Assembly (NCBI GenBank): GCA_963691705.1
Contig: OY829544.1
Coordinates: 8,501,501 to 8,565,500 of the forward strand
DNA: 64,000 nt
Direction of reading: 5' to 3'
Origin: Viola odorata
Taxonomy: Eukaryota; Streptophyta; Magnoliopsida; Malpighiales; Violaceae
Shown here: in pieces, positions 1 through 12,400 of the stretch
How the letters are laid out: each line of letters begins with the position of its first letter
How positions within the stretch are numbered: the first letter of the stretch is position 1
The notes under the pieces: model-generated
The model's database searches: none
Told to the model about the DNA's origin: nothing
What the model saw: only the letters and a program-made list of their open reading frames with translations
Program-made: the position numbers and the translations under genes

Positions 1-2468
1 AATAAGCACCAAACTTGCCACACCCTTTAACTTCCATGCAAACTTTTCCTACCGATTCACTGCTAACTTCATACTTCAGCCCCTCAATAGCTCCACCAGC
101 ATTGAACATACCGATCAGTCCGAATGGCGCGAAGCTGAACCCGGGTGCTAAAACCTTGACTGGAGTTATTGTGAAGATGTCGTGCGCAAGGACCTTGAGT
201 GAGACCGGCAATGCTGCATTGTAAGGAAGGATTGTGGGTTCACCGGTCTGGTGACAATAGACAGCACAGTCACCCTCCCAGTTGGGGTCAGTCGCAGCAT
301 CAGCTATGAGATGGACATCACGGCCGCAAATGGCACCGGATAGGGCGTCGGTCCCAGTTTGGTGGAATGTATTCTTTCTTTCAACACTGTTCCAGGCTGC
401 TCCTTGGCAATTGTAAACGCCTAGGACTCCTGTGTACTTGTTCATGTTCCATATCTTCAACAAGCTGCATTAACATCAAATACTCTGTTAAAAAAACTTA
501 GTCTGAAAACAAGCATTAATCGCCTGAGAAACAAAACAGAAAATGCTTACCTAGTACCATCACGAGATGGGTCTGAAAACAAGCAGTCCTGGGTCGGACG
601 GCCAGGTAAACGGGCTCGAAGAATAGATCCATCTGGCAAGACCATCTTCTTTAGCAGCTCAAAGTTGTGCTTCCCAGGTTTGTCACTGCTCAAAAAAAAC
701 ATATTTCAACAGTTAAGCAAACAACCAAAAACAAAAACTTGATAATTAAGTATATCAAAGAATGCTATCTTTTTTCTCCTTACCTAACATAAATCGGTCC
801 GCCGCTAATTGCCCTAGCAGATCCATGATATTCTGCAGCTGGATGTAGGGAATGGAACATATCCCAATCAGGCTGCATGATTTCCCCCAAGAACACACTG
901 TTAAATGCCACTGCTGCAATATGAATGGTGTGCGACACTGGATCATTTGGAAAGAAATCATCCGATGCTCTCACCACCGCCGTCTGTTTCGAGCTGTTAT
1001 CACACAAACACCATCAGGTGAAAACCCCCGTCAGGATTCAAACTACTGACCGTGGTCACGGATGCTCGTTAAGGAATCGATACATTCAAAAATCATGATT
1101 CGTGAGTGAGACTGCAAGTTAATTGTAAACATGATTCAACCAAGAACTTACTTACCAATATAATGCATCCGTGTTATGGCACATGCAAGCAATGCAACCA
1201 TTATCAGGAAAATTCCTAGCGACTGATGCATCAAGAGCTTGATGATACTGCCTAGTCAGCTCTACTCTGCCACCTAAGCCGCCACCAAGAGTTTCCAATA
1301 TACATTGCACATCCACCTTCACTCCATCAACCCCAGAATTTGCTAAATAACTATGCAACTCATTATAAAACTTGTACACATTCTTAGGATTCATCAACCC
1401 TAACCCCTGCACCGTCATCACATCATTCTTCCATGTAGGATCATTCATCACCACACCATCAGACACCTTTGGATACTTCATCAACGGTCCATATTCCTCC
1501 ATCCCTTTCTCTCCTGGCCGGACCCCACCCCAGTACCCTATAATGGCATGCCACACGTACACATACTTCAACCCGTGCTTCTCCTTTGCTGTCTTGACTA
1601 TTGACTTAATCCCCGTCGTTGGATCATCCTTGTTTTGAAACTTTGCATTCTCCTTGATCCCAGTCAACCTAAGCAACGGCTGCTGATCATTCTGATTCTT
1701 CTCATCTTGATCATCACCACCAACTGATTGCCATCCATCATCGATGATCACGAATTTAGGAGGGGTCCCACCTGATGATAAGCTTTCAAGCCCAGATTCA
1801 ACCCCTTCTTGCGTCACTTCCTCATAAAACGCATCCCATGTGCACCATCCGAAATAGTCCACGATTCCAGGCAATTTTTTCTCATGAAGTTGACGGAAAG
1901 TCGTCAGGTGTAACTTAACAGACCTGATCGCCTCCGTTATCGTAGCGAACGGATCAGTCCCGGCGTGAATGAACAGAGAGTGAGAAAACGACGATGCTTT
2001 GGTGTCTCCGTCGCCGCTCTCCAAACACAGCTCTAGCTCATCGTTCGTGTTCCCCTGCAGTGATGACCTGAACGACCCGTCAATCAACGGCAGGAAAACC
2101 GTGTATAAGACCTGGTTCACGTCGTTTGAGGATGACGATGATGGTTCGAGGTGGGACCCATCTTTGGTTTCAACCAATAAGAACTGTGTCTCTAACGGGA
2201 TATCCTTCCCTTGATCTCCCATCTTCTGGGCCATCCACCATAGCTTAAACCGGAAACACGCCATGAACCGGACGTCTCGTAGAGTGCCCAACGACACCAC
2301 GTGCCGGCTTCTCTCTCCGTCGAAAACCGCTCCGACGAACACACCCTCGACCGGGCCGGAAGATGAACCGGATGTTGCGATCACATTGTCCGGTATGCCG
2401 GTCAAAATGACCCGATCCTTTACGATTAGTTTCCGGTCTGAAATCCGAACCGCCGGTTTAATCGTCAT
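1..2468 (-). CDS. RFS6: DIN10/RFS6-type alkaline alpha-galactosidase / raffinose synthase-family protein (C-terminus off the left edge)
   Basis: Glycoside hydrolase family 36, the plant 'seed imbibition protein' branch. Members hydrolyse or transfer galactose from galactinol and raffinose-type sugars, and DIN10 is a dark- and sugar-starvation-induced member. Exons, reading leftward, are 2468-1156, 993-784, 685-551 and 464 to beyond base 1; all introns are GT-AG and every junction keeps the frame. About 707 codons are visible out of roughly 750 usual for the family; the last visible residues are CGKFGAY. The start [10 protein letters not shown] matches the family. A frame extending to 2513 begins at a TTG and crosses an apparent splice acceptor near 2509, so it was not used. 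The family nucleophile should be the Asp of KVDVQ (about residue 386), with RASDDF (about 446-451) carrying the candidate acid/base. No stop or frameshift is seen. Exact substrate preference cannot be read from sequence. Confidence 0.93.
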
Positions 2469-3030
2469 TTCTCCTAACTTTCGAGTGGGTAGTCCTAATT
2501 CCTCCCTCTGCAACCATTACATTACTCAAATCAGTCAAAAAACAAAATTAAAATGACGGGTTGTTCTAATTATGAAATGAGAGAGGCAGAGAGCTGATAT
2601 TAACCTTAAATGCCACTGACGAACACGCTTGATTCGAAAAACACCCTTGTTAGAAAACAGGGAATGAATTAAAGAGTAATTACTCAAAGAACGAAAACGA
2701 GAGAAGATGAAAAGAGTACCAGAAACAGAGTATTTCTTCTTGAAGATGGGTTTTTTTGAGATATTTATGAGAGAAAATGGGATTAAGGACGGGAGGAGAG
2801 GCGATGACGAGGTAAAACGAATGATGGGATTGATATTTATAGTGAAGGATCTTAGATTTCTGCTGTAGAAAGAATTTGACAGAGTCATTTTTTTTTTCTG
2901 TAAAGTTGCTCTGCTTCTATTTCTTCTCTGCTTAAAGTGTTTTTTTATCTTGATGAGACGAACAGCTAAGGCTCTGACGGCGTGAAACCTGTCACTCTGG
3001 GTTTGGCTGATATTCATGACAAAGGACCCG
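2469..3030 (-). other. 5' leader and proximal promoter region of the RFS6-type gene
   Basis: Minus-strand sequence upstream of the ATG contains a polypyrimidine tract and TTGCAG splice acceptor ending near 2509, so the 5' UTR is probably interrupted by an intron. A possible donor is the GTTAAT near 2611, but the upstream exon limits cannot be fixed. Open frames here (for example 2535-3017) are low-complexity and have no family resemblance. Confidence 0.45.
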
Positions 3031-3038
3031 CCACGTCA
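3031..3038 (-). promoter_or_regulatory. TGACGTGG bZIP-type site upstream of the RFS6-type gene
   Basis: The minus strand reads TGACGTGG, an ACGT-core hybrid C/G-box, about 565 bp upstream of the ATG. Sugar-starvation genes of the DIN class are known targets of SnRK1-linked bZIP factors, which makes the site plausible. One 8-mer is weak evidence on its own. Confidence 0.35.
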
Positions 3039-3489
3039 GATCCACGCAGCTTTTTAATCCAATGACTCGGTTTTGCGCAGAAAAAAAAAAAAAAGTTGGG
3101 TCCAATTAAGCCCAAGTTTGAAATTAAGGTGGAAAAAATTAAAGAAAAAGTTTTTTTTTGTTATTTACTAAGTATTCTCAATATTTTTAATTTCTTATCA
3201 CTAAAAAAATCTCACGGATGAAAAAATCATTTTCTTAAAAACAAAAAATAGCTCAATTTCCAAGTGGGGATTTTTTAAACTTAAATTCAAATAAATACAA
3301 TGCAACATAGGGACTTAATTGGATTACAAATTCAAAAGCGCATTTAGAAAAGAAAAGAAAAAATCACAGTAATTGTGGTCGAGTTGTAAGAGAAATTATA
3401 TTGATAGTGTCATTTTTTTCGAGTCTCATAATACTCGAATTAAATTAATTTTAAATTTTGTCAGAAAATATATATATTTGAGTTTTGCT
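3039..3489. other. AT-rich intergenic DNA
   Basis: No coding frame, RNA gene or clear repeat was recognised. Short poly-A and poly-T runs are present (for example 3079-3093 and 3151-3159). The right side leads into the inverted end of the Mutator-like element, whose outermost border is not sharply defined. Confidence 0.4.
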
Positions 3490-3700
3490 AACCTATCTAC
3501 TTCATGAGCAAATTAACATTTAAATGTAATATACTATCAACCTAATAAAATTTTAATTTATTTCTCCCTTTATAATTAATAAACATTTCTCTCTATTCTC
3601 TCTGTCTTTTCTTTCTTTTTCTGCCGCAATTCATATCAATTTATCATCTCCCTCTTTTTATATTCTTTTCTTTTTCCAAAATTATTTTATCATCTCGTTT
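3490..3700. repeat. Left terminal inverted repeat of the FAR1-type MULE
   Basis: Pairs with 7320-7502 in inverted orientation. The best conserved parts are the GCCGCAATTC-containing block at 3623-3647, the TATAATTAATAAACATTT stretch near 3571-3588, and AATGTAATATACTAT near 3523-3537. Conservation falls off toward the outer end, so the border is approximate. Confidence 0.7.
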
Positions 3701-4142
3701 TTTCCTTCTATGTTCTAAATAAAACCTTAAAACATGATGCAGTATGAGATTAAAAACACACAAACCCTTTAAAATATTTAGAACTAATACCCTAATTTTT
3801 ACAAAGTAGCCTGAAGATACTTCTCATCCTCAATGAATACATGCTCAATAGGGATGCCAATTTATTAAATGAATCAAAGATTAAAAAAAAAAACAGTCAT
3901 GCACAATGAATTACAAAAAAGATTCATCACTTTACATTTTTATAACATTAGAAACAAATGAGTTTTTATCCATTTACATGGCAAATGATTGAACCTACAA
4001 ATACAGTAGAAGTGAATCAAGACTCATTCACTAGAGATTATAAATCAGCCATGGTAGATGATGTTTAAGAAGAAAGCTAAGAACCCAAAAACAGCAGCTG
4101 TCTGTAAATGAAAAAAAAAAGTTGCTCTCATATAACATTTTC

Positions 4143-6688
4143 CTAACTTGTTTGGTTACTCTTTCTCCAACATCTTAGGTTCCTACAAAATGATCAATAA
4201 AATGAGAATCATTGTTGAAAAATTAGCTATTAGCTAGTTTAAACAAACAAAAGATATTGAAGTCTTAAGAAACTTACTTGTTTGATGACTCCAGATTTGA
4301 TATTTGAACATTTATATTTTTGTTTGGACAGTTTCTTGAATCATGACCAATCCCACCACAATTTGGCACATGACAATACTTTTGTTTCTTAACAGATTCC
4401 AATCCTCCAAATGGTCTCTTCTCCTTAGGTCTCCCTTTAGCTTTGGATCAATTTGGATTTTTTATGAGAATAGCTTCAGAGCCATCAGATTCTTCATTGA
4501 AAGGATTTTGAACCTTTTGCAATGGATCCTCATCAACCGAGATGCTCTTGACATGGGTGATTAGTTTTAGTAGCTCTTCACTAGCAAATTTTATGCGTTC
4601 CTTTGACTTGTATGCCTTTGAGTGAAATTCTGTAATATAAAACTCAAATGTTCTTGAAAAAGAATCTTCATTGCTTTGATGCTGGCTGGAATTGCTTTTA
4701 TGTAAGCCTTCTCGCCTCCATCTATCCAAAAAGTACTTACTCGGCAAACAAAAATAGTTCTTAACTGAGAAAATTCGTATAACATGTCGACATAATGTAC
4801 CAGAAAATTCAAATTCCTTACAACTACAATTAATTTCCTCACTCGTTGGTACCCAATAGACCACACGCCCTCCTTCAGCCTTAGAAAGATGCCTCACTAG
4901 ATACTTTCCATTTTCAATTTCAATTGCAGCATATTGAGTTGATAGCACCATCTCATTTTGTAATAACTTAAATGCATACGGAGTAAGAATTGTAGATGCA
5001 TGTTCTTCCATTGGCATAAATGTTTTGATAGTTAGGTTTAAGTACCTTTGACACATTATTGCTTCTTAACGTCTTTGATGTCTGACACTTACAGCAACTC
5101 CAACCTTTTTTAAACAGAAAATAATAATAAATAAAAGACGTAGAACTACAAAATTAGAAAAAGAAAGAAATTGCAAAGTGATAAATTATTTTACTTGTTC
5201 AATAAATTCCTTTAAAGATGTTCGGGCATTCAAGAATCTCTTAAGAAAAGCATTTATAGATTCTGAATGACTTGTAATTGTAATTCCCGCGAAGAAGAAA
5301 TTTCACAAATATGCTAGTGCCCAAGATTTACGGTGCGTAAATAATAGATCAATGTGATTGTCAGAGACAAGTCCAAAGTCACTTGTCATTTGGTGCCACT
5401 GATTCTCAAACTCTTCAACATTTTCTAGGTGATATAGGAGATGAAATTCTGTTGTAAAATCAGTAAATCGAGTTTGTAATACGAAAGAGAACCATGTAGA
5501 CAGTTTTGACACTATGTGCCATATGCAAAATACATGTTTTGTGTTTGATAATTCATTTGATATAGCATATGTCAGTGCAGGATCTTGATCACTCAAAATT
5601 ATTCTTGGCTGTTTTCTACCATAAAATGCACAAATGTCTGCAACACAAGTTAAAAAAAGAAAAAAAGTTTCAAAATTCTAGTTGAGCACACATAAATACA
5701 AATGTTCAGGAATAAAAGAAATATTTGGAAATACGTTTACTAACCTTTAGTGCCCATGAAAATGAAATTGATCTTCCATCTCGTAGTAAAACACAACCAA
5801 AGAAGATTGAATTTTCATGATTGTTCACACCAACCCATACTCCAAGAAGCATATCATATTGGTTTATATGATAAGTCGTGTCAAAAATAACTACATCGCC
5901 AAACAACTCATATGCACGAACCGAGTCCCCAAAAGACCACATTATATGCTCAAATTTCTGATCTTCATCTAATGTAAACTCATAACAAAAGGCAACATCT
6001 TGATCTTTTAAAGTATTGCAAATTTTAAGTAGCTCGTGTGCATCATTATCTCACCTTTTAGAGCTATGCGCTTGAATTAAGTTCCTAACATCTTTTTCTG
6101 TAAACGACAAACCACCAGTTCTAATTTTTTTTCCAATTCAAGAACCCTCATTATTAGTTTCATACAACATCCTGCTTTCGAGAGTAATAAAATGCGGTTT
6201 TGATCTAAACTCTCAATATTTCTATAAGCAGGGAGGAAGCGAACTTCATTATTCTTTAACAACTCATGATTAAGTAACTCAACAATTTTCCAGCTAGAAA
6301 CTCCCTCAAAAACCTCTTTCGAAACTATCATTTTTTTTTGACAATTACACAATGATGATTTTCGGCCTCGTTGGTGTTCAACCTCTGCTATCTTTTTCTG
6401 TTGAGGTTTTCCAGCCCTATGCCAAAGAAATTGCAATTGCCTTCTATAAAATCCTAACTCATGTTTCATACTTTCGAAGGAGCGGCCATGCCTTATAGAA
6501 AAACTATTTTTCTTAGCGAAACTATGATAAAAATTATATGCTTCTTCATCGCACCTAAAAGTTTGTCCAACATAGGGAGAAAACGTACATGAATTACCTT
6601 CTTGTAAATGTAAAAATTCTTCATAAACTCTATCACAATCAACACCTTCAGAGGATCCAGACTAGTTGTTGGCATCCAATTCTGACAT
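4143..6688 (-). pseudogene. FAR1/FHY3-family MULE transposase pseudogene
   Basis: Minus-strand relic of a FAR1-RELATED SEQUENCE type transposase. In order it shows a FAR1 DNA-binding region (EEAYNFYHSFAKKN near 6535-6576), a MULE catalytic region with candidate Asp residues in VIFDTTYH (near 5880) and LSDQDPAL (near 5590), a possible Glu in SESINAF, a SWIM zinc finger (C-S-C then C-R-H near 4780-4840) and a terminal CCHC knuckle (C-x4-C-x4-H-x4-C near 4330-4370). Introns are recognisable, for example an acceptor near 5645 and a donor near 5193. In-frame stops lie at 6662-6664, 6051-6053, 5303-5305, 5066-5068 and 4448-4450, and a one-base loss in the T8 run 6125-6132 shifts the frame. The zinc knuckle lies beyond the last stop. 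It cannot encode a full transposase. Confidence 0.85.
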
Positions 6689-7319
6689 ATTTTCTATTTT
6701 ATAAAAGAAAGACAAGTATTTAGATGAACCAACAATCACAAACGATTCAACGAATAAAAGACAATTAATTCAGAATGTACAAGAGGGAGTGAACATATTT
6801 TTCATAAATAACAAGCTAGTTTAACCTAACCAGATTAGAAGAAATCAATCAACTTTAAAAATTAATTAATTTGTAGGCATATTAAACTTCAAAATCTCTT
6901 TCAAATAAACAATCCAAGAGAAGAAAAAAAATACAAATATAGGTCTACAAAATGGAAGAAAATTAGTTTTAAATCCATTGTATGAAAAAGAAAATGTGAA
7001 GAATATTGGGTATAACATGTAAATACAGATCAAAACTCAACCAGGAGAGAAACTGAAACCAATTAATCATTGGGTAATTGAACCCATACATTTCAATTAA
7101 TTTTTCATTTCAGATATTGTACAATAAAAGATCAAAATTAAGCTAAAAAAATAAAGGAGTTTGCTCTGCTTACCTTAAGAATCCTCGTTAAAATACGATG
7201 TTGGTTTGATAGTTCTTTTATGTAGATAAAAAAGAAAAAGATGAATAGATTTCACTTTCTCCTGCTATGAACTGCAGTTTTGGCGCCTTCGTGGAAGAAG
7301 AATTGATAATTTATGTAGG

Positions 7320-7502
7320 AAAATAGTTTCTTGGAATAATAAATTGGAAGAGAATATGATAAATTGATATGAATTGCGGCCGAAAAGAGAGAGAAAAATG
7401 TTTATTAATTATAAAAGAAGAAAATTTAATTTTTTATTAGATTAATAGTATATTACATTTGTAATTTTTATATTATATTTAAATTTCATTAAAGTAGATG
7501 GT
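7320..7502. repeat. Right terminal inverted repeat of the FAR1-type MULE
   Basis: Inverted partner of 3490-3700, with the exact 25-base match at 7356-7380. It lies just upstream of the transposase leader, as expected for a MULE whose promoter sits in its terminal repeat. Confidence 0.7.
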
Positions 7503-9345
7503 ATTTTGAATTTATCTAAAAATAGACACAATGCTGTTAAATTTATTAACTAAGAAGAGATCACAAATCACATGGGGTCTCACGGTTATTCCATGAAAGG
7601 GTGAGATTTATGCATCTTTTTTTTGGTAGATCGATGTTTCGTTTATGTCATGTTCAGCAAGCGGGATATATGTACACGTGTCTAATAGTGTTTGGGTGTT
7701 TGGAGCGTGCGTGTTGTTGATTGTGTTTGACATTATTGTTCCATTATTCGTTAGATTAATGATTAATGATTAATGATTAATGATTTAGTGAAGTGATGAT
7801 TTGTGTCCACGTACTCATCTTTTGACGTGTATTATTACGTTTCGTTTGAAAAAGAGAGAGAATAGAACATGACAAAGGATAAGGCTAATTTGTTCGTCCC
7901 CCTTTTCTTTGTTTTGTTCCAAACAAAATTTAAATGGAATCGATTCTTTTAATATTCTCTTCGAATTCTAATAAATGACATTTTAAATAAAAATTAATAT
8001 TAAATATTTTTTTATTAAATAAACTGACCAATAAATACTTTTCTTTCTCCTCTATATTGAATAAATTAGTTATAAAATACCCAAAAAAAACTACAAAACG
8101 TTATTTATTTGAGATTAATTTTTTAGCATAAAACGTTATTTGAAATAACACGGAAGGAGTACAGTAAAATTTTATTTGAATTAATATATATAAGATATTT
8201 TGATTAGATTTTTGTAAATATAATTTGTCATTATTGCTAACTTTGCTTGATGGTGTTGTAAAAGATTGTTAGACCAATTTGAATTTGTCAAAACTAAGTA
8301 TTTCTTTCACTCATTGCTTAACTTGTCTTTTAATGCAAACGGAAAATAAATAAATGTTATAAAGTTAATTTTTTTTGCAACCTACAAATGGCCACGTCAA
8401 TCTATATATGTGTTAAAATAAAATCTATCTATTGACTTCAAAAATATCTTAGGAACCAAACAAATGGCACGTTGATTGCGTTTAAGAAAGTGATTGTGGT
8501 GTACATTGTACATAGTACAAACGACATGACGTGTATTACCAATTGGATCACACCTCCTCAACGATTCGAGCGGAACTCATTGATATACATTGATATTTTT
8601 TTTTTATATAGATAGAGTTGAGATTCGAGCGAAAATGAGTGAGTGGATTTTTATTCGATAAATTTGTCAAGGAGAGAAAGGGAGAGCCACCACCGATTTT
8701 AGAGTTGACATCGATATGACACGTAGTGCACCGTTTTCAAGTTTGATGAGATTTGGCCACGTTACTGTCGCTTTGTGCAATGTATGATTGAATTTTAATA
8801 TGTAAATAAGAATCAATCATTCATGAAATTTGGGGGAATCAATTGATTCCAGCAAGCTGTTAAATTTTACTTGGACGCAATTAAGTGCATGTTCTTGGAG
8901 AGAGGAATACCGAATATGAGTGATCTTTCTTGCTGGTCTTTGTTTATTTCGTAAGAAAAGCTTTAATGCCTTATAATACAAGAACAAAAAGAAATCATAT
9001 TATCGCTAATAAGTAAGAAAAAAATCTTAGGTAGAGTCTAAATATATCATTAAAAATGATTAAAAGTAAGATTGATTAAACTATCAGCAGCAAAATTTAT
9101 TTTTTTATCTAAAAGATTCGCGATATAATTAGAAAGATCATTAATTAATAAGTGATTTAATTCGTGGAATCAAATCCAAGTTTACTATCGGAGCAGAACG
9201 GCCTTGAGCTAGTGCGTAAATGACTGTAGCATTGTTAGCTTGAATTATAATTTTCGGCTAGCCTAATAATAATAGTAGTAGTAGTAGTAGTAACTGAAAA
9301 ACCCGCCAGGGCGCCAACTCTTTCCCCTTGCTACACCTGTTAAAT
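7503..9345. other. Intergenic region between the MULE and RIF1
   Basis: AT-rich with no recognised gene. It holds a GATTAAT heptamer tandem (7754-7785, four copies plus a part) and a TAG trinucleotide run (about 9266-9292). The last 200 bp form the RIF1 promoter region. Nothing else could be supported. Confidence 0.45.
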
Positions 9346-9354
9346 GGCGCGAAA
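9346..9354. promoter_or_regulatory. E2F-type site in the RIF1 promoter
   Basis: GGCGCGAAA on the plus strand is TTTCGCGCC on the minus strand, a consensus E2F/DP site. It ends 94 bp upstream of the RIF1 ATG in otherwise AT-rich DNA. Plant E2F factors drive S-phase genes, which fits RIF1's family role in replication timing. Binding has not been shown. Confidence 0.6.
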
Positions 9355-9448
9355 CTCAAAAAACTAAAATTAGGAGTTATCACCCGCAATACAATAATTT
9401 GCCTCAATTCTTCAGCCTACACTATGATTCAACCAATTCTCCACAAAA

Positions 9449-12400
9449 ATGGCGACTATCTCATCTCAAATCGATGGAATCAAATCCCTAATTTATTCAA
9501 ACTCTAAATCTAACAAATCCCTCGCTTACCCCACTCTCTTACACCTCCAACACCAGTCAAGCAACCACCTTTCCTCGCTCCAAACCCTAGATGATGCCTC
9601 TAGCAGTCTAATCTCCACTATCGCAGTCGATATCTCAGATGCTGATGAGGAAATGTAAATTATCTTCTTACTGTCTTCTAAATTTTGTATTTTTCTTTTT
9701 AGTATCCGGAACTTTTGTTATTTTACTACATTAACAATAATGTTCACTGTTGTTTCAGTGCAGCGCAGGCATTAAAGTGTTTGGGTTTCATGATATACCA
9801 TCCCTCCCTTGTTACTACTATCACGGGTAATATGGAAATTTTAATGTACTGATGGATGGTGTATATATGGAGTAGTACAATAATTTGCTCTTGATGAAAT
9901 ACAGCTTGTGATTTTATTGTCATATTTTCTTTCTTGGATTTTAGTTGACGATGCCGGTGTGGTTTTGATGGCATTGGCTAAAGTTATTTTGACCACAAAA
10001 ATAAAGGTATGTTTTTCAAATGTGATTGGGAAATTTTGATTTTGTTGATGTCATTTGTCACTACAATATAATTTAGTTTGCTTGTGTCTTGGCTGCAGTC
10101 AGTTTGCAATTTAGGCATCTGGTGCATATCTATGCAACAATTTGATGCTTCGGTTGTAGCTGCTCGCTTTGATTCTGTGTTGCAGGCAGTTGTTTATGGC
10201 CTCGACAACCCGATTGGTTCTTTGTCGACGACATTTGAGGCCATACAGGTGGATTTACTTCTTAAAGTTTGTTGTGGTGATTGTGGGATTGCTTGGTACT
10301 TCATTTTTCTTTTTACCCTATAGCTGTCCTCGATGAATTGATGATTCTGTTGACATAGTTTTCTATTAGAATATTTGAAAACTTCCAATAAGTGAACTGC
10401 TGGAAGTTGTGCATGTTTCTCTTCCCTGCCTGTGGTACTTTTATGTGGAATGTAAATCAGATCCCTGAACCCGAACCACTCATTATTCTCATGATAACTT
10501 ATTTTACTTCTTCAATGTTTGTTGTTGATGATTTTAGTAAAGAGCTCTGTGATCAATCTAATTTACTTTTTTTTACCCTTCAAATCTTTGACTACTCTTG
10601 TTAAGGGAACATCATTACAATTCAATTTATCATTTTCTCTAGTCCTCTCCCTTCTCTGTTGTTGCTAAATGTAGCATAAGTATGAATAACCCCAAGTATG
10701 TATGAAAACTTGTTATGTTACAAATTCAAGCTTTTCAAATACTACCAAACTAGATTGGCCATGGTATGTGCTTACCTTGCTGTGGTTTGCTTGTGGAACT
10801 CCAAACATGTTGTCTTGATCTAAGCCTCAGTATAGGATGAATGTTACGCCATTCAATTTGTGCTATACTTTCAAGTGATTAACTTCTTAGGGTCGAGTTG
10901 AAGTAGGTGAAGCTATGACTGCCATGAGTTTCATCATTAATCCTTTATTCACTCTATCGTAATAGGCTGTGACAAAGTTGGTTATCCAATTAAGTGAGCG
11001 GATGAGAGACTCTTCACACATATGGGCTCCTCCCATATATAGAAGACTTCTTAGCGATGATAAAAGAGAACGGGACATGTCAGAAAGGTGTCTTCTGAAG
11101 ATTAGATTTGCAATATTTCCTCCTTCTGCAGCTCTATCCAAGGTATGAATATTCTCATGGTTTTCCAAGACATACCAGATTGCAGTAGTTCTCTAGATTG
11201 GAGAAGATTGCTAACTGTATTCCATCTTTCTTCAACAGGCAATTGTAGAAGATATGAAAAGGAAATTGCTCATTAGATTGGAGGAATTCCTTAACAAAGG
11301 CATGAAAGTTCAAACAATGCAAGCATGGGGACGGTTTATCCGCATGTTAGGATCTCATGCTACAAGGAATCGACTTCTAATTAATGATATGCTGAAAATT
11401 CCTGAACGGACATTTTCGGATCAGAATCCGCAAGTCCAGATTGCCTCACTGGTATTGCACATAGAATTCATACAGTTTTTGAAAAGCAGATTGCACACTT
11501 GATTGGTTTTTATACTTGTTTACATAGAAGCTAGTTGAACTCAGCGTGCTTGCCAACTAGTGAAAAGTTCTTAGATGAAGTGCCTAAATTCATACGAATT
11601 GCAGCTGTGCCATTCTTATGCCTCTCTTTCAGAAGATAGAGTTTGTTAGTATGCCATGGATAGCTGTCCAAAGCAAGTGGTGTATGTGATGATAGCAAGA
11701 ACAGCATCATCTGGTGATCTTGGTCTAACATGCAGCCTCCCTGTTTCCATTTTTGTTCCATTTCCATAATGGTCTGAGCCCCCAGACTTCATCTTTGAGC
11801 TTTCCCCTGTAAGCCTGTGATATTCAGATTTCCCCGGATATGGATCTGGCCAGGCTTCAGCGGTTTTTTATGGTTCTTGTGCGTAGAACTTTTTGTAAAG
11901 AAACAAAATGCCTTCATAACATGTTTAGCGTTCCTTAAAATAGAAAAGATGAGTAATAATAGAGAGATTATGGTGCCATTTACCTAGCAAATTCTTATTG
12001 TATCCTGATTCTGTAGGCTGCTTGGGAAGGTCTTGTTGATGCTCTTATCCAGCCTCCAATGTCAACTTTGGAGACCAGTGAATCCATTGAGAATGGCATT
12101 CAAAAAATACAAGCAACTGTGGGAATAGTTGGCAAGCACGTAGATTTTTAAAAATCATAAAGCTGATTATGACTCCCCTTGTTGGTGTCATCGTGAGTAG
12201 ATGCGACGTGTCTGTTCAATCATCCTGTTTGAATACATGGTGTTATCTGCTGCATAAGCTGGACATCCTGGTTAACCAAAGCTCCATGGTAGAATTGGTT
12301 ATGAGTCCTATTTTTGAAGCTGTTTTTGAAGCTGGCCCTTGTAGTAAAACTATTTGGTCATTGGATTTTTGCGTATATTTGCTTAATGATTTAATTCTGG

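Larger units (their letters stand above)
3490..7502 (-). mobile_element. Decayed autonomous Mutator-like element with FAR1-type transposase
   Basis: About 4.0 kb bounded by long imperfect inverted ends and holding a FAR1/FHY3-family transposase pseudogene on the minus strand. A 25-base block at 3623-3647 is the exact reverse complement of 7356-7380, and similarity continues outward to CTATCTAC (3493-3500) opposite GTAGATGG (7494-7501). This layout (long inverted ends, MULE transposase with SWIM domain) is that of Jittery/FAR1-like MULEs. No target duplication could be assigned because the outermost bases have diverged. The element is immobile by itself, since its transposase frame has several stops. 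Confidence 0.75.

Noticed and set aside
2509..2535. N-terminal extension of the RFS6-type protein (MQREELGLPTRKLGE)
   Set aside because: The frame opens with TTG, crosses an apparent TTGCAG splice acceptor, and family members start at MTIKPAV.
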